Below are positions 17,278-20,378 of a stretch of 20,378 nucleotides of DNA, piece by piece. A model generated the notes under the pieces. It was not told the origin of the DNA. It saw only the letters and a list, made by a program, of their open reading frames with translations, and did no database searches. How positions within the stretch are numbered: position 1 is the stretch's first letter; the number at the start of each line of letters is the position of its first letter. Source of the DNA: Pleurotus djamor (Eukaryota > Basidiomycota > Agaricomycetes > Agaricales > Pleurotaceae); NCBI GenBank assembly GCA_029747585.1, contig JAPEVF010000571.1:1-20378 (forward strand), in the 5' to 3' direction. Position numbers and translations under genes: made by a program.

Positions 17278-20200
17278 TACCCCTTCGAGCAAGCAACATG
17301 TATTGGGAGCGGGAACGTGNGTTGAGGGGGAGTTCCGTTTGTCTTCTTGCTGTATTCTACTGCGTGGTTGGATTTGCTGCGGTCGCGCTAAATGGAAAGG
17401 TGTGTATTCATTCATTCATTTTTGGCACGATTGTGCACCCCTGGAACCTGACACCAAANGACTGACGTTTCCTCCTACCAAAGGTCATATGTTTTGAAGC
17501 CGCCCTCAATCAGGGTGCTTTGTTGGTGGCTTGGCTTGGCTGTGTCTCACTTGGGCTGACTGGGACCTAATCAAATAACATGGAATCTCCGGCCTTTGTC
17601 TCGTCTTGTCTTTACGCTCTTATCTGGAGCNTATTGCGGGGTAAATACCTTGGACACCAGAGGATTCGATGATATGCATCACAGGGCTTCCGAATCGGAT
17701 AGGAAGGCCTTCAAAGGCTTGGAAATAGGTGGCACTGTGGGAGGGAATCGGATGTTTAGACAGCAATCGTATCTTTTGGTGGCGCTTGGAATCGGGATAG
17801 TTGCGGCAGGGGCGAAGCCGTAGGAATTGCTGTCTTACTNCTCTNNGCGAATCGTAGGCGCGGCCTGGCCGGTGAACCGCATACCATTCGTAATCACCTC
17901 ATTCGCAATTGAGTGTGCTCATGATCATCAGTACCTGCGAAAAAGGGGTTGCGGGTCGTCTTCGCAGTTGCGGAGAGTACGGCTACCGCTCATACGGCCT
18001 TGGCGAGCCTTGTGTAACTTTTTTCTCGGGCTATGGTGGTATTCGTGGTTCTGGATTAGACAAGCCTGTTGCTCAGGTCTAGTGCCGTGCTGGGTGTCTC
18101 GGGTGACGTTATCCCCGGTACCAATCGATGGGTATGTNTTTTGGTTTCTCGCCTCGCTAGCAAGCTCTAACTTTCGAAACGTCTAGTCGTAGGCGCAATT
18201 CTTGGGTCCAAATTCCGGCGCATCATTTATTCTAGTGATGCACGTATGTGCTGTCCTCGGACCAGGGAAGCGCAAGCTGTTGCATGCAATTTATCGCCAA
18301 ATTGCAACCCGCAGTTTCGGTCTACTTGGATTACGATCGTATGAAGTTGGAAGCCTCCTTGCAATGCGTCGTATCTATCCATCCATCCATCACTGAAACC
18401 ACACCCCTTCGCCCCCCATATACATGGATCACCCGCATTACGACTTACCAACGATCTTATCAGGCTTCCTTCAATTATATCCGACAAGCCCACTAAGCCC
18501 ACCCATTCCAGTGTTGATGCATGGCGCCGCTTTTTGACATCATGGCTTCACACAAGACCATTCTCTCAGCATATGTTTTTCGGACTTCTTNGCCTCCCTT
18601 CCCTGGTGCAACACCCCGGTCTTGTTCCTTGGGATGTCCCCTCCTGACTGATGGTTGATATCATTATCACCCGCGAGATATCAATATCACAATACGCCTA
18701 TTCCCCATTCCCTAACTCCTCGCTCTCCTCAAGCCCGCATTGCGAGGAACGGGAACGGATCCCAGCTCTATCTTTGTCCAACATGCTATCTNNCGATCTC
18801 TCTCACACATTTNTCGANCGACAGCATTTCTTGCTGTGCCTTGGGCCGATTAGTCAACGTTCTTGCGAGGTTCCGCAGCACAGGTGACGAGANGAGGGAA
18901 GGCGCATAATGCCCCACCTTGTGAGCCTCAGCACCGCGTAGNTCGTGGATATTCCGTAACCGGCGGCTTGTGCCCAAGCCCTCCTTACCCGATGGACGGC
19001 TAATCCGGAACACTGAGTTATACCAGNATGTTCATCGTAGGCCTTACACGCGCNCCACCACCACATAGAAGCTTCNACTCCCATCCCCCTTGAACCTTGT
19101 GGCTTCATCTCTNTNGACNCCCAAATTTAGATCNTTCNNCNNTCNTCNNGGCATTGGTTTCGTTGATCCTCTCTCACTCACTCTCACTCCCCTCGCGTCG
19201 CCCATCATTCATCAACNCACTCAGTGTGTNCCATCATCCGCGTATATCCTCTANTCCAGCGTTANCTGCGTTATCNCCTCATCAAGTTTCTTCTTTTCAC
19301 CGATCACGATTCTTTTTTGCATTCTATNCAGTTGCTTCATACACATTCGTCGGCGATATTGCGACCTACACCCACACCCTATTGCTTTTTCATTGATTTT
19401 CTTGCCGCTCCATCANCTCCCGCCATCANTTTCTCTCTNGCACAAGCTCTCATCATCTATCATTATATCATGTTTCTCGTTTAGCATTTCTTGATCTCCC
19501 ATGCGCAAGGACGGGAACGGTGTTCTCCTGTTCTATTTTTGGCATTNNTCTTTCGGTATTCCTTCCATCGCTCTATATACGTTGANATCGTTCCATTCTC
19601 TTACTTGACATNGTTCGNACAGAAGCTCGACTTANCTTTCATNTCTTCTCTTGCCTTTGCGATCGCTCCCATCTCTATATATTCATCCTGTGCATTTATC
19701 GTGATCACNGTTCCTTNTCTCATAGCATATCTCATCATCGTATCCTATCATCATCGGCTCATCATCCCCCGCATCAGNGTTCTTTTCCCGCAGTCTGTCT
19801 CCATCATCTATCACCTATCATCTATCATAGCNCCNTCCGTTTTTTGAATAGCAGAGCANGTTCAATACATAGTTCAATTGTACATATACACGCCTCTTCA
19901 CACACAACACAGTTTTTGTCAACGNTTCTCTGGTTTCGCTGCTTGATGNCTCAATCAATCATGGTGTGATAAGTACGAGTGGGCGTCGACATGGAGCGCT
20001 TCCATGCACGATGATGCATGATACTCCATACGACATAGACCTGTGTNANNCNNNNATGATACGTGGANATGGAGGTATCANACATNGGCNCATCAACGAG
20101 GGTTGGCNAGGCACTCNAAGGCNTGCATCATGATCGTGCTTGGGCCTAGGGANNNGNAGNNGANGAACGANGGCCAGATGTCGNCCTCGGCAACCGCTTC

Positions 20201-20378
20201 GCCAAAAGGCAACGCANATGCCNTGCGACCACGCGACGGTTGAACGAAACCGAGGTCACGAAGGCATTTCGCATCCAAGGGTCTGTGGTTGAGTGCGTAA
20301 CGGTTGTCTCAGAGATAATTAATGNCTTTNTTCATATTCATNCCCTCCGNTCGTGGTTANCGGTCTGGTCATGGNANA
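17278..20378. other. N-rich right end, no supportable gene
   Basis: The first part is probably the 3' UTR of the Ser-rich gene. The rest contains many isolated and clustered Ns that make reading frames unreliable. From about 19150 to 19850 the plus strand is strongly pyrimidine-rich, with repeated catcatc and ctatcat words. This looks like low-complexity or promoter-type sequence for a gene further right. Open frames at 17596-17823, 17827-18186 and 18227-18502 show no recognisable family. A minus-strand open piece at 20093-20278 looks mildly protein-like but is full of Ns. Confidence 0.4.
19150..19850. repeat. Pyrimidine-rich low-complexity tract with CATC/CTAT repeats
   Basis: The plus strand here is dominated by C and T, with recurring short words such as ctcactc, catcatc and ctatcat, notably at 19447-19465, 19725-19768 and 19799-19829. 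It is interspersed with Ns. No longer period or terminal repeat was seen. Confidence 0.5.

Noticed and set aside
17596..17823. 75-aa plus-strand frame with a hydrophobic end
   Set aside because: It contains an N, has no recognisable family or promoter, and lies in the likely 3' region of the Ser-rich gene.
20093..20278. Minus-strand frame with RDLGFVQPSRGR and GEAVAE
   Set aside because: Many Ns and the window edge make the frame unreliable. It may be part of a gene to the right, but it cannot be supported here.
1..20378. Search for tRNA, rRNA, CRISPR and terminal repeats of transposons
   Set aside because: No GGTTCRA-type T-arm with a matching acceptor stem, no conserved rRNA words, no spaced repeat array and no long terminal or inverted repeats were seen by eye.

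Overview
The window looks like nuclear DNA of a basidiomycete fungus, most likely an Agaricomycete. Its genes are cut by many 48-70 nt GT-AG introns with CTGAC/CTAAC-like branch points. It carries a seven-helix membrane protein of a type I associate with Agaricomycetes, a fungal PDX1, a fungal Argonaute and mitochondrial ribosomal protein mL49. No bacterial operons, ribosome binding sites, CRISPR arrays, rRNAs or tRNAs were seen. Single Ns sit directly before homopolymers (8992, 9470, 15102), and Ns become dense after about 16475, so base-level quality falls toward the right end.

Layout, left to right: (1) 1-455 (+), the 3' end of an unidentified gene. (2) 931-2242 (-), an eight-exon gene for a 307-aa seven-helix membrane protein, convergent with (1). 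(3) 3415-3857 (-), a small four-exon candidate gene that may run further left. (4) 4154-6122 (-), an eleven-exon PDX1/SNZ pyridoxal 5'-phosphate synthase of 343 aa. (5) 6679-7527 (-), a poorly resolved, possibly disrupted gene. (6) 7643-11666 (+), an Argonaute reconstructed as 26 exons (874 codons), divergent from (5). (7) About 4 kb (11667-15665) with no gene I can support. (8) 15666-16105 (-), two-exon mL49. (9) 16358-17277 (+), a Ser/Pro-rich probable nuclear protein whose frame is broken around Ns, divergent from mL49. (10) 17278-20378, N-rich sequence with a pyrimidine-rich low-complexity stretch and no supportable gene.

The genes do not form one pathway. PDX1 makes vitamin B6 cofactor, mL49 serves mitochondrial translation, and the Argonaute serves small-RNA silencing. 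The most notable locus is the Argonaute. Its slicer tetrad (D616, E656, D688, D829) is intact with canonical spacing, and the fourth catalytic residue lies in an 8-nt micro-exon. A 3-nt micro-exon near the N-terminus restores a conserved motif. One in-frame TAG interrupts the otherwise continuous reading frame at codon 473. I did not find a clearly new multi-gene system.
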